Assembly (NCBI GenBank): GCA_963812075.1
Contig: CAWETN010000010.1
Location: 372,001 to 436,000 of the forward strand
Length of the DNA stretch: 64,000 nucleotides
Direction of reading: 5' to 3'
DNA from: JAMXLO01 sp963812075
Lineage (GTDB): Bacteria > Pseudomonadota > Alphaproteobacteria > Acetobacterales > Acetobacteraceae
Below the pieces are notes generated by a model, which was not told the DNA's origin, searched no databases, and was given only the letters and a program-made list of their open reading frames with translations. The position numbers were made by a program, and so were the translations under genes. Positions 1-7,405 of the stretch are shown piece after piece; within the stretch, counting starts at the first letter, position 1; the number at the start of each line of letters is the position of its first letter.

Positions 1-995
1 GGGAGCGTCGGAAGGCCCCTTTCCTGGCGGGTCGCCTCCAGGTCGTCCTCGACGAAGGCCCGTATGACCTCGACCACCGGCTCGTGCGCGGCAAAGCCCA
101 GGGTATGGGCGCGCATCGGCTCGAAGGTCGGCGGCCACAGACCGACGATCGATGCGATGTCCTGGTCCTCGACGCGGCGGACCAGCGCCGATGCACCCGG
201 CCTCACCTCGTCGAGCGCCTGCAGCAGGTGCGCGATCGTGGTGCTGATACCGGGTGGCGTGATGCTGCGGTCGAGGCCCATCGCTGAGGTATCCATGGCG
301 GCGGCGTGCAGCAGCCAGTCGACGGCGCGCCGCGGGCTGCACACCCACGCGGCAAAGGCGTCCGGAACCGGGAGATCCGCCGGTTGCCCCAGCAGGGGCT
401 CGCGGACGATCGCGGAGAAGAACGAGCTTGCGGCGCGGTTGGGCCGCCCCGGCCGGACGATCACGGTGGGCAGCCGGATCGACACCGCGTCCATGAAGCC
501 GCGCCGGGAGGCGTCGGCCAGGATGAGTTCCGCGGCGGCCTTTTGGGCGCCATAGCTGTTGGACGGCACCTGCCGCGCATCGTCGTCGAGCACCGCATCC
601 TGGCCGCCGGAGAAGCTGGCCACCGACGAGGTGAACACCACACGCGGTGGGCGGCCGCCGGCGGCGGTCTGCCGGCGACACGCATCGACGACCGCGTCGG
701 TGCCGCGCAGGTTGACGCGTCGCCCAAGGTCGTAATCGGCCTCGGCCTGCGCCGATACGACGGCAGCGAGGTGAAAGACGACGTCGGTGCCGGCCGGGAC
801 CGCGGCAGCCGGCAGGTCGACGATGTCGCCGGCGAGGGCGGTGACCGGAAACCGCGCGTCCGGTTTCGGTGGCGTGGCGAGGTCGAACAGCGTCAGCCCG
901 GTGACGGGTTGGTCGCCGAGCCTGCCGTCCCGGGCCAACCGGGTTGCCAGCTTGCGGCCGAGGAAGCCGCCACCGCCCAGGATCGCAATCTTCAT
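1..995 (-). CDS. denD: NAD-dependent epimerase/dehydratase, D-erythronate dehydrogenase-like (3' end outside window)
   Basis: A short-chain (extended SDR) dehydrogenase running off the left edge. It starts at the ATG at 995, behind an AGGAGG-like site in the reverse strand, and 331 residues are visible. It begins with an N-terminal Rossmann glycine motif (ILGGGGFLG) and carries the catalytic SYGAQK (YxxxK) near residue 140, followed by the GRPNRAASSFF stretch that I associate with DenD, which oxidises D-erythronate C2 in tetronate catabolism. The visible length already equals a full family member, so only a few residues are missing. It is divergent from the diaminopropionate lyase. The family is clear; the exact substrate is inferred, and a related sugar-acid or UDP-sugar epimerase remains possible. 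Confidence 0.72.
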   Translation of the reverse strand, partial: MKIAILGGGGFLGRKLATRLARDGRLGDQPVTGLTLFDLATPPKPDARFPVTALAGDIVDLPAAAVPAGTDVVFHLAAVVSAQAEADYDLGRRVNLRGTDAVVDACRRQTAAGGRPPRVVFTSSVASFSGGQDAVLDDDARQVPSNSYGAQKAAAELILADASRRGFMDAVSIRLPTVIVRPGRPNRAASSFFSAIVREPLLGQPADLPVPDAFAAWVCSPRRAVDWLLHAAAMDTSAMGLDRSITPPGISTTIAHLLQALDEVRPGASALVRRVEDQDIASIVGLWPPTFEPMRAHTLGFAAHEPVVEVIRAFVEDDLEATRQERGLPTL

Positions 996-1059
996 CAGGG
1001 CCTCCTGACATAAAGGTCGCACGATTGCACCGCCCCATGAAGCGGTCCACCGTACCGCG

Positions 1060-2193
1060 ATGCTAGGTCCGATGCCCTTCCGTCTGTTCGCCAATCCCCG
1101 TTGCGGGAAGCCGGTGGCGGACGTGCTGCCGGACGCCGGGTTCCGGCAGGCCAAGGCGGCGATCACGGCCTGGGACGGCTACGTGGCGACGCCGCTGCAC
1201 GATCTGCCGGCGCTCGCCCAAGGTGCCGGCCTTGGCACCGTGCGATTGAAGGATGAGGCGACGCGCTTCGGCCTCGGCAGCTTCAAGGCGCTGGGGGGCG
1301 CCCATGCGGTCGCGTTGGCGGTGGCCGAAGCGGGCGGTGCCGCGCTCACCGTCACCTGTGCGACCGACGGCAATCATGGGCGCGCTGTGGCCTGGGGCGC
1401 GCAACGACTGGGCTGCGGCTGCGTGATCTTTGTCCACACGGGCGTCAGCCAGGGCCGCGTGGATGCGATCGCCCGCTATGGTGCCGACGTGCGCCGCGTG
1501 GCCGGCACCTACGACGACGCGGTCCGCGAGGCAGCGCGGCAGGCGAAGGCGAATGGCTGGTGCCTGGTGTCCGACACCTCGTGGTCCGGCTATGTGGATG
1601 TGCCGCGCCAGATCATGCAGGGCTACCGGGTGATGGCGGACGAGGCCGCCGAGCAGTGGACCGGCCCGCCGCCGACGCATGTGTTTGTACAGGGCGGGGT
1701 CGGTGGCGTGGCTGCCGCGGTGTCGGTGCATATGCGCGCACGCTTCCAGCCGGTACCGGCTTTGATCGTGGTGGAACCGGATCGCGCCGCCTGCCTTCTG
1801 GCGAGCGCCGAACTCGGTGCGCCGGCCACGGTGCCCGGCGATCTCGACACCCTGATGGCGGGGCTTGCCTGCGGTGAGCCGAGCCTGCTGGCCTGGCAGG
1901 AACTGGACCATGCGGCTGCGGCCTTCATGGCGATCCCCGACGAGGCGGCTGTCGCCTGTATGCGGTTGCTCGCGGGGCACGGGGTCCTTGGCGGCGAGTT
2001 GGGTGTGGCGGGCCTCGCCGGCTGCCTGCTGGCGGCCGCCGACCCGGCGGCGCGCGAGATGCTTGGTCTGGACGGCGCAAGCCGCGTAATGGCGTTCAAT
2101 ACCGAGGGTCCGACCGACCCGGCATTGTTCGAGCGGCTGGTCGGGACGCGACCGGACCGGGCGGGCACGTCGACACGGGATGTCGGGGGGTGA
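1060..2193 (+). CDS. dpaL: Diaminopropionate ammonia-lyase (PLP-dependent)
   Basis: Fold-type II PLP enzyme that cleaves 2,3-diaminopropionate to pyruvate and two ammonia (YgeX/DpaL family). The PLP lysine lies in FGLGSFKALGG (K76). A DGNHGRAVAWGA phosphate-side motif, a VQGGVGG glycine loop and a C-terminal NTEGPTDPALF signature are all present. At 377 residues it is slightly shorter than the roughly 400 of enterobacterial DpaL. An in-frame ATG at 1072 (MPFRLF) is an equally good start, and neither has a strong ribosome-binding site. It is divergent from the DenD-like gene, and nothing in the context fixes regulation. A threonine dehydratase-like relative is the alternative, but the C-terminal signature favours DpaL. 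Confidence 0.82.
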   Translation: MLGPMPFRLFANPRCGKPVADVLPDAGFRQAKAAITAWDGYVATPLHDLPALAQGAGLGTVRLKDEATRFGLGSFKALGGAHAVALAVAEAGGAALTVTCATDGNHGRAVAWGAQRLGCGCVIFVHTGVSQGRVDAIARYGADVRRVAGTYDDAVREAARQAKANGWCLVSDTSWSGYVDVPRQIMQGYRVMADEAAEQWTGPPPTHVFVQGGVGGVAAAVSVHMRARFQPVPALIVVEPDRAACLLASAELGAPATVPGDLDTLMAGLACGEPSLLAWQELDHAAAAFMAIPDEAAVACMRLLAGHGVLGGELGVAGLAGCLLAAADPAAREMLGLDGASRVMAFNTEGPTDPALFERLVGTRPDRAGTSTRDVGG

Positions 2194-2331
2194 CGAGCCC
2201 TTACGGACGTGTCATGCTCGCGCAGACGTTTGCGGTCTCAAGGGGTTGTCAAGACTTCTGTCATTAACCCGGCACCAATCGGTTTGTAATATTGGTCAGG
2301 TACCGCGAGTGGCCAGAAGGGGCAAGCGACC

Positions 2332-2856
2332 ATGGTGGGCAGAAAGCCACTGATCGGAGCCTTGCTAACAGTCGGCCTTCTATACGCCGGGTATCCATAT
2401 GTGACGCTGTACCGGCTGGGCCAGGCCATCCGCAACGGCGACGCGGCAAAGCTGGAAACGATGGTCGACTGGTACTCGGTCCGTGAGGGCATCAAGGAGG
2501 ATCTCTGCGACCTGGTCATCGACGAGCCGAAGCAGGCGCAGGCTGGGGACAAGCTTCCGCCGTTCGGCGCCGGCTTCGTGCGCGGCATCGCCACCAACGC
2601 CATCGACCGGCGGGTGACGCCGGAGGCATTGGTCGCGGCAACGCAGGATCCGGTCGCCTCCGAACCGGCGCAGGGTGCGTCGGTCCGGGTCAGTTGGGCA
2701 TTCTTCTCCAGCCCGTCCGCCTTCGTGGTGGACCTCCGCACGCCCGGCCAGGCAACGCCGATCCGCCTGCAGATGGATTTCCGCGATGGCGGGTGGCAGG
2801 TGACCCGCGTCTGGCTGCCGCCTGAAGTCCTTGGTCGGGCAAACGCACGTACGTAG
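2332..2856 (+). CDS. DUF2939 family protein, membrane-anchored
   Basis: 174-residue protein with one N-terminal hydrophobic segment (about residues 6-24) that could be a membrane anchor or uncleaved signal. The pattern after it (YLRLGQAIRNGD-like, then VDWYSVREGIKEDL) is that of DUF2939. The remainder is a soluble mixed alpha/beta domain, presumably periplasmic. Function is unknown in the family. It stands alone: a 138-bp gap upstream, and a convergent dehydrogenase begins 2 bp beyond its stop. Confidence 0.65.
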   Translation: MVGRKPLIGALLTVGLLYAGYPYVTLYRLGQAIRNGDAAKLETMVDWYSVREGIKEDLCDLVIDEPKQAQAGDKLPPFGAGFVRGIATNAIDRRVTPEALVAATQDPVASEPAQGASVRVSWAFFSSPSAFVVDLRTPGQATPIRLQMDFRDGGWQVTRVWLPPEVLGRANART

Positions 2857-2858
2857 GC

Positions 2859-3815
2859 TCAATAGCCTGCGGCCCGGTCCACCACCTCCCGGAGCGGCCG
2901 GCCCTCGAGAAAGCGCGCAAGGTTGTCCACGAACAGGCGCGCCACGGCGGTGTCCCGGTGCGGATGCCCGCCGCCGATGTGCGGCAGCACGATGATGCGC
3001 TCCGTCGTCCAGAACGGATGCTCCACCGGGAGTGGCTCCTGGCGGAACACGTCAAGCACCGCCCCGGTGATCCGGCGGGACTGAACCGCGGCGATAAGAT
3101 CCGCATCGGCGATCAGGTGGCCCCGACCGAAGTTCAGCAACCACGCGGTCGACTTCATCTGGGCCAGGCGCCGCGCATTCATGAAGCTCTCGGTCGCCGC
3201 GGTCGCCGGCAGCAGCAGCAGGACAAAATCCGACTGAGCCAGGACCTCGTCCGTTCGCTCCGACGGAAGCACCTCCGCAACACCGGGCAGTGCGTCGGGT
3301 CGGCGTCGGGTACCGATCACCCGCATGCCGATCGTCGATGCGATCTGTGCGACCTGCAGGCCGACCGCGCCGAGCCCCAGGATTCCCAACGTCTGGCCCG
3401 CGAGCGGGGTCGCCACGCGGCGCACCCAGCGACTGTGCCTCTGGTCCTCGACGATGGCGGCGTAGGGTTTCGTCAGGTAGAACAGCGCCCCCAGAATGTT
3501 CTCGGCCATCGACTTGCGGTGGGTGCCGCGCGCGCAGGTGAGCGTGAGGTCCTGCGGTAGATCGGGCAGGGCAAGCCAACCCTCCACGCCGGCGGTCAGC
3601 GCCTGTGCCCAGCGCAACTTCGGCATTTGCGGCAACAGTCCGGGCGGAGCGCCCCAGGCGAGCATGGCCTCGGTATCGGCGCGCTGCGCCTGGGTCGGTG
3701 TCTCCTTGCGCGCCAGCACCTCCGTCGTGACCCGATCGGCGAGGCCGGCCGCGCCGACAGCGTCCAGGTAGGCGTCGGCATTGTCGGTCCAGAGCAGAAG
3801 TCGCGTGTCGGGCAT
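2859..3815 (-). CDS. D-2-hydroxyacid dehydrogenase (NAD(P)-dependent)
   Basis: 318-residue member of the D-isomer-specific 2-hydroxyacid dehydrogenases (glyoxylate/hydroxypyruvate reductase side). The NAD-binding GLGAVG motif lies near residue 147 (ILGLGAVGLQVA). The catalytic Arg is within LLNFGRGHLI, the Glu within DVFRQEPLP, and the His within LPHIGGGH. Length is normal. It is convergent with the DUF2939 gene and faces away from the small hypothetical at 3967, with a shared 150-bp upstream region. The substrate cannot be read from sequence. Confidence 0.82.
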   Translation of the reverse strand: MPDTRLLLWTDNADAYLDAVGAAGLADRVTTEVLARKETPTQAQRADTEAMLAWGAPPGLLPQMPKLRWAQALTAGVEGWLALPDLPQDLTLTCARGTHRKSMAENILGALFYLTKPYAAIVEDQRHSRWVRRVATPLAGQTLGILGLGAVGLQVAQIASTIGMRVIGTRRRPDALPGVAEVLPSERTDEVLAQSDFVLLLLPATAATESFMNARRLAQMKSTAWLLNFGRGHLIADADLIAAVQSRRITGAVLDVFRQEPLPVEHPFWTTERIIVLPHIGGGHPHRDTAVARLFVDNLARFLEGRPLREVVDRAAGY

Positions 3816-3966
3816 TCCGGGGGATCCTGATTGACGTGGGCGGCAACCATAGATCGACTTCGGCCCTCGCCACCATGCAGGAATATTTTCTGTAGCACTC
3901 TTGCTCGTCTCTGCAACCTATGGTTTTATGTTCGTGTAATGTTCGCCTCAGAAGGAGACGGCCGTG

Positions 3967-4350
3967 ATGATCGCGAAGGCTACAGGCACCCATGCCACCC
4001 GGTTGCCCCAGATGGCGCAGAGACGCCGCTGCGAGCCGTTCAGGGATCCGGAAGAAGCCTGGCTCTGGACCATGGCCGCCCTGATGGCGCGTCGCGAAGG
4101 TGCCCGCTATACCGCGAACCAAGGCCGTGTGGTGCGTCCCTGCGAGCCTGATGACGTGGTGAAGTGCCTGGACGGTCTGTACAGGCAGCGCCGCATCGAC
4201 CTCGTTCACGCCCGGATCCTGCGCATCTGGGGCGAACGCCAGAGCGCCCCGAATCCCGCCGTTGCACGCGAGCGCAGCGATTGGCGGCTGTGGCGCGAGG
4301 CTATGGAGCGTCTCGAGTGGCCATTGCGGGTGAAGGGGATCGTGGGTTGA
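3967..4350 (+). CDS. Small conserved-looking hypothetical protein
   Basis: 127 residues, basic and rich in Arg and Trp, no signal or membrane segment. The start is the ATG at 3967, with a GTG at 3964 immediately before it; both use the AGAAGGAGAC site at 3950-3959, which is a very good ribosome-binding site and supports a real gene. A region around residues 35-85 (DDVVKCLDGLYRQRRIDLVHARILRIWGE, split by helices) looks like a compact helical domain. I do not recognise the family and offer no function. It lies just upstream of the 4.4 kb promoter/terminator unit. Confidence 0.6.
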   Translation: MIAKATGTHATRLPQMAQRRRCEPFRDPEEAWLWTMAALMARREGARYTANQGRVVRPCEPDDVVKCLDGLYRQRRIDLVHARILRIWGERQSAPNPAVARERSDWRLWREAMERLEWPLRVKGIVG

Positions 4351-4388
4351 GTTGCCTGGTTTTCATCCAGTGTTTAGGAAAAAAGTCA

Positions 4389-4418
4389 TTGACAAGGCCG
4401 CCTAAGCCACCCTAATCT
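4389..4418 (+). promoter_or_regulatory. Strong sigma70-type promoter
   Basis: A perfect -35 box TTGACA at 4389-4394 is followed, after 18 bases, by TAATCT at 4413-4418 (one mismatch to TATAAT-like consensus by class). A start near 4425 is predicted. This is by far the best consensus promoter I noticed in the window. It lies in a short AT-richer patch between the hypothetical gene at 3967-4350 and the terminator at 4473-4510. Confidence 0.6.
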
Positions 4419-4424
4419 CTCCAT

Positions 4425-4510
4425 GTCAACGGGCGGAGTCCGTCCCTTGACCTTTCTCCTCCTCGAACTTCTGGGCTGCCGCTCCCCTGCGGCGGCCCTT
4501 TTCTTTTTTC
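4425..4510 (+). ncRNA. Candidate small RNA or attenuated leader (about 85 nt)
   Basis: The predicted transcript runs from the promoter at 4389-4418 to the intrinsic terminator at 4473-4510. Between them lies CTCCTCCTC (4456-4464), complementary to Shine-Dalgarno sequences and resembling the anti-SD motifs of several alphaproteobacterial small RNAs. No credible open frame fits inside it. The same RNA, if it reads through the terminator, would be the leader of the 78-codon gene at 4527, so it may instead be an attenuator. No known Rfam family was recognised by eye. Confidence 0.38.
4473..4510 (+). terminator. Rho-independent terminator
   Basis: Ten-base-pair GC-rich stem (4473-4482 with 4489-4498, one G-U pair), six-base loop, and a U-tract of 11 T in 12 bases at 4499-4510. 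It lies between a strong promoter and the start of the gene at 4527, so it ends a short transcript rather than a gene. Confidence 0.72.
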
Positions 4511-4526
4511 CGAAGGGACCTGTGCC

Positions 4527-4763
4527 ATGGCCTTCGCCATCCGCAATCTCTCTGTGCTTGCCTACGCCAACGGCTTCACGCTCTGGCACTACAAGGCCGG
4601 CAAGGACCGGCTCGGTCAGGTGGAGCAGGCGGATTTCTTCGCCGACGCGGCGGACATGCTGGCCGAAGGTGACATGCTCATGGTCTCCGCGCCGGACGGC
4701 GGCCGCATCCTGACCATAGCCCCGGCTGCGGCCGGCCAGGTCGCGACGGCCGCGCTTGCCTGA
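4527..4763 (+). CDS. Small phage-like hypothetical protein
   Basis: 78 residues. The core YANGFTLWHYK ... ADFFADAADMLAEGDM(I/L)MVSA resembles, from memory, a class of very small proteins found in prophages and gene-transfer-agent-like clusters; this is recall, not a database result. No signal peptide or membrane segment. An AAGGGACC site precedes the ATG. It sits right behind the terminator at 4473-4510, so its expression should depend on read-through or an undetected promoter. Confidence 0.55.
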   Translation: MAFAIRNLSVLAYANGFTLWHYKAGKDRLGQVEQADFFADAADMLAEGDMLMVSAPDGGRILTIAPAAAGQVATAALA

Positions 4764-4767
4764 TCGA

Positions 4768-5004
4768 TCACGCGGACCGCGCAGGCTGCTTCATCACCTC
4801 TCGCCTGTGCCGCACCGCGCCGGTTGCGGAGACCTCGAACCGGCCGTCGTTCCTGGCCACGGCCAGGCCGACCGCGGTGAGCCGGGCCAGGCACGGGCCG
4901 TCCTTCAATCCGTCCGGCCGTCCGGCGTTGCCGCTCAGCACCAGCCGGTGCAGCGCGGAGCGACAGCATGACTCAAGATATGGCTCGTCCCACACGGGCG
5001 CCAT
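4768..5004 (-). CDS. Small hypothetical protein, winged-helix-like C-terminus
   Basis: 78 codons on the minus strand from an ATG at 5004, ending 5 bp from the stop of the gene at 4527-4763. The central CLARLTAVGLAVARNDGRFEVSATG segment has the helix-turn-beta-hairpin look of a winged-helix wing (L..LGL..R.DGRF.LT..G). That makes it more protein-like than the arginine-rich frames on the other strand. There are no other homologies I can name. It would overlap the next gene only if that one starts at 4968 rather than 5061. Confidence 0.42.
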   Translation of the reverse strand: MAPVWDEPYLESCCRSALHRLVLSGNAGRPDGLKDGPCLARLTAVGLAVARNDGRFEVSATGAVRHRREVMKQPARSA

Positions 5005-5060
5005 CGTCGGACGTCGCACCGGATCCGGCAAGGCAGCCGTTACCGTCCGGAGAGGCCCCA

Positions 5061-5534
5061 ATGCGTGAAGCGGTCGGCACACGGGCCCCTTCGACCGCGT
5101 GGATCCCGTGGGTCGCTGCGCTGCTCGGCTTCGGCTTCCAGGTCATCTGGTTCAGCAGCCAGTTCGGCTCGGTCAGCGCCAGGATCGAGGAATCCGAGCG
5201 AAGGGTACAGTCCATCGAGCAGAACGGATCGCCCAGCGTCCAGGCGATCCGTACCGAGGTTTCGATCAACTCAAGGCGCCTCGGCATTCTCGAGGAACAG
5301 TACGCGACCAGGGTGGCCAACCTGCTCACCGACAATGCGGCGCAGAACGAGCGGCTGAGCCGGCTGCAGCAGGACGTCGAGTCGCTGAAGCAGTGGCGGC
5401 TGTCGCATGTCGGCGACGACAGCAACTCGGACGGTCGCCTCGCTGCGCTGGATCGCCAGATGCAGCAGATCCAGGCGGAGCAGGCGAACCTCATCCGCGA
5501 TCTCGTCGGGAACCAGCGGGCCCGACGACCCTAG
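5061..5534 (+). CDS. Membrane-anchored coiled-coil protein, unknown function
   Basis: 157 residues from the ATG at 5061, which has a GGAGAGG site five bases upstream. An in-frame ATG at 4968 has a weaker site and would overlap the minus-strand gene. One transmembrane helix (WIPWVAALLGFGFQVIWF, about residues 13-31) is followed by a long heptad-rich helical region to the C-terminus. The topology is like phage spanin/Rz or holin-accessory proteins and like small membrane coiled-coil proteins in general. No family recognised; function unassigned. Confidence 0.55.
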   Translation: MREAVGTRAPSTAWIPWVAALLGFGFQVIWFSSQFGSVSARIEESERRVQSIEQNGSPSVQAIRTEVSINSRRLGILEEQYATRVANLLTDNAAQNERLSRLQQDVESLKQWRLSHVGDDSNSDGRLAALDRQMQQIQAEQANLIRDLVGNQRARRP

Positions 5535-5569
5535 CTGTCGGCGTGGCCGCGCACAGCGGCCGCAATCCC

Positions 5570-6364
5570 ATGGAGAAAGCCATCGTGCCGACATTGCATA
5601 TGGCGTCGCAGGTCGCGCCGCCGCTCGAAACACTGCGTCACCTGTCTCGCCGGATGCTCGCGCCGCTCATGCAACCGCTGGTGACCGTCGGCATGCTGGT
5701 GTTCCTCTATGCGGGCTGGCATGTCCGCGACGAGGGTGGCGTTTCAGCCGGGTTACGCGTGGCGTTCGTCGATACACGCGCATTCCGCGCCGAGCACGAG
5801 AACGAGCGCGAGGCCGCCCTGCTGCAGGCGGAACTGCGCCGCGCCGCCGAAACCGACAAGCAGATCGATGAGGCGCTGACGCGTCTGCTGATCTACGCAC
5901 CGCTTGCGGCACGGGTACAACTCAACGTGGTTCACAACGGGATAACGGGCGTCACGGGCGTGGCCCTGCTGCGCGTCGATGTCACGAACGCGGTGGCTTC
6001 GGCCGGCCATTCGGTCGGGCCGCTGGTGCTCAATCAGCCGTTGTCGGATTTCAACAACTTCCTCCCGGTGCTGCTGGCCGGAAAATGCTATCTGGGCACG
6101 GTCTCCGAGCAGCCGAGTCCTGCGCTGCGCGGCAGGCTCGAGGCTCTCGGTGTCGGGACTTTCATGGTCTGTCCGGTCAACGACAACCGGAATCGGATGT
6201 TGGGTGCAACCTTCGTCATGTGGGACACGCGTGATCTCGCGCCTACCGGCGACATCCTGCAGTCGTTGATGAAATATGCGCTGGAAACCGGCACACAGAT
6301 CGCCGCCGCGATCGATCTCCGTGCCCGCAAGTCGCCGCGCGCTGGCAGCGCAGAATCGCAGTGA
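5570..6364 (+). CDS. Membrane-anchored protein with a GAF-like domain
   Basis: 264 residues from ATG 5570 (alternative ATG 5600; no strong ribosome-binding site at either). One transmembrane segment at about residues 38-56 (LVTVGMLVFLYAGWHV) is followed by a short helical linker rich in Glu/Arg. A C-terminal domain of about 140 residues follows, in which the alternation of strands and the phrase VGTFMVCPVNDNRNRMLGA suggests a GAF/PAS-like sensory fold. This assignment is by eye. It lies 35 bp after the coiled-coil gene and probably shares its transcript. No enzymatic domain is attached. Confidence 0.55.
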   Translation: MEKAIVPTLHMASQVAPPLETLRHLSRRMLAPLMQPLVTVGMLVFLYAGWHVRDEGGVSAGLRVAFVDTRAFRAEHENEREAALLQAELRRAAETDKQIDEALTRLLIYAPLAARVQLNVVHNGITGVTGVALLRVDVTNAVASAGHSVGPLVLNQPLSDFNNFLPVLLAGKCYLGTVSEQPSPALRGRLEALGVGTFMVCPVNDNRNRMLGATFVMWDTRDLAPTGDILQSLMKYALETGTQIAAAIDLRARKSPRAGSAESQ

Positions 6365-6370
6365 GCCGGG

Positions 6371-7378
6371 TCACCCGCGGCCGAGTGCCGTCGCAAAGCT
6401 TGCGCGCAGTCCCGCAGCGGCAAGCCCGCGTGTGATCAGTACTATGCGCGTGGCGCCTTCGGGCTGCACGGCGCGGTCGAGAGTGACCGGCGGATGCACC
6501 AGGTGATGCACGCCCTGCAGCACGAGCGGTCGCGTCCCGCCTTGTAGCCATACGATCCCCTTCAGCCGCAGCACCGCATCGCCGCGCAGCGACAGGACCG
6601 ACTCGAGCCAGTGTTGCAGTAATGGCCAGGAGATCGGCCGGTCGTGGCGCAGCACCACCGAGCCGATCTGTTCGCCATGACGGAACGGCAGGTGCCGATG
6701 GCCATGATGCCCGCCCGTCTCCAGCGGCCGCAGCCACTGCTCCAGCCGGCCGTCGTCCGGCCCGAGATCGAACACGTCGTCGGCGTTGACCTCACCCGCG
6801 ATGACACGTCGCAGCGGCGCCGTGCCGTTCAGCGCGGCGATGGCGGCCTCGCTCGCAGCGATCTGCGGCGCTTCGGCGATGTCGGTCTTGGTGAGCAGGA
6901 TGCGATCCGCCATTGCCACCTGTTGTCGCGCCTCCGGCTGGCGCTCGAGCTGCATCGCGCCATGTAGCGCGTCCACCGTGGTGACGATGCCGTCCAGCCG
7001 GCAGGCGTGGCGCGCACCTGGTTCGGCCAGCAGCGCGTGCGCCACGGGTGCCGGATCGGCGAGCCCTGTCGTCTCGATCGCGATGCGGCGGAACGGTGGG
7101 ATCTCTCCCGCCTCGCGCCGCTGCCATAACACCTCCAGCGTATCGGCGATGTCGCCGCGCACGGTGCAGCAGATGCAGCCGTTCTTCAGCAGCACCGCAT
7201 CTTCGATCGCCTGCTCGATCAGCAGGTGATCCAGCCCCACCGCGCCGAACTCGTTGACGATCACCACGGTATCGGCGAGCGACGGCTGGCGCAGCAGGTG
7301 GTTCAGCACGGTGGTCTTGCCGCTGCCCAGGAAGCCGGTGAGTATCGTCACCGGCACAGTGTTCGCCGCCTCGCTCAT
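6371..7378 (-). CDS. CobW/COG0523-family GTPase (metal chaperone)
   Basis: 335-residue G3E GTPase. Walker A GFLGSGKTT lies near residue 16. The metal-binding CxCC motif (NGCICCTV) is at about residue 65, with a Walker B-like IETTGLADP and a base-recognition TKTD after it. A histidine-rich stretch (GGHHGHRH) before the C-terminal CobW domain is typical of members that deliver zinc or cobalt. The start is the ATG at 7378; an in-frame ATG at 7390 lies four codons upstream. It is divergent from the LVIVD-repeat gene with 27 bp between starts, so promoters must overlap. The metal and client are not determinable. Confidence 0.87.
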   Translation of the reverse strand: MSEAANTVPVTILTGFLGSGKTTVLNHLLRQPSLADTVVIVNEFGAVGLDHLLIEQAIEDAVLLKNGCICCTVRGDIADTLEVLWQRREAGEIPPFRRIAIETTGLADPAPVAHALLAEPGARHACRLDGIVTTVDALHGAMQLERQPEARQQVAMADRILLTKTDIAEAPQIAASEAAIAALNGTAPLRRVIAGEVNADDVFDLGPDDGRLEQWLRPLETGGHHGHRHLPFRHGEQIGSVVLRHDRPISWPLLQHWLESVLSLRGDAVLRLKGIVWLQGGTRPLVLQGVHHLVHPPVTLDRAVQPEGATRIVLITRGLAAAGLRASFATALGRG

Positions 7379-7405
7379 CGGACACAGCATTGGGGAGAAC
7401 CGACA

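Noticed and set aside
2240..2300. Possible promoter (TTGTCA ... TAATAT) before the DUF2939 gene
   Set aside because: No pair of boxes has acceptable spacing; too weak to report.
4423..4713. 96-codon frame starting just before the small RNA candidate
   Set aside because: Its ATG lies at or before the predicted transcript start, and the sequence becomes Arg/Ser-rich shadow of the gene at 4527.
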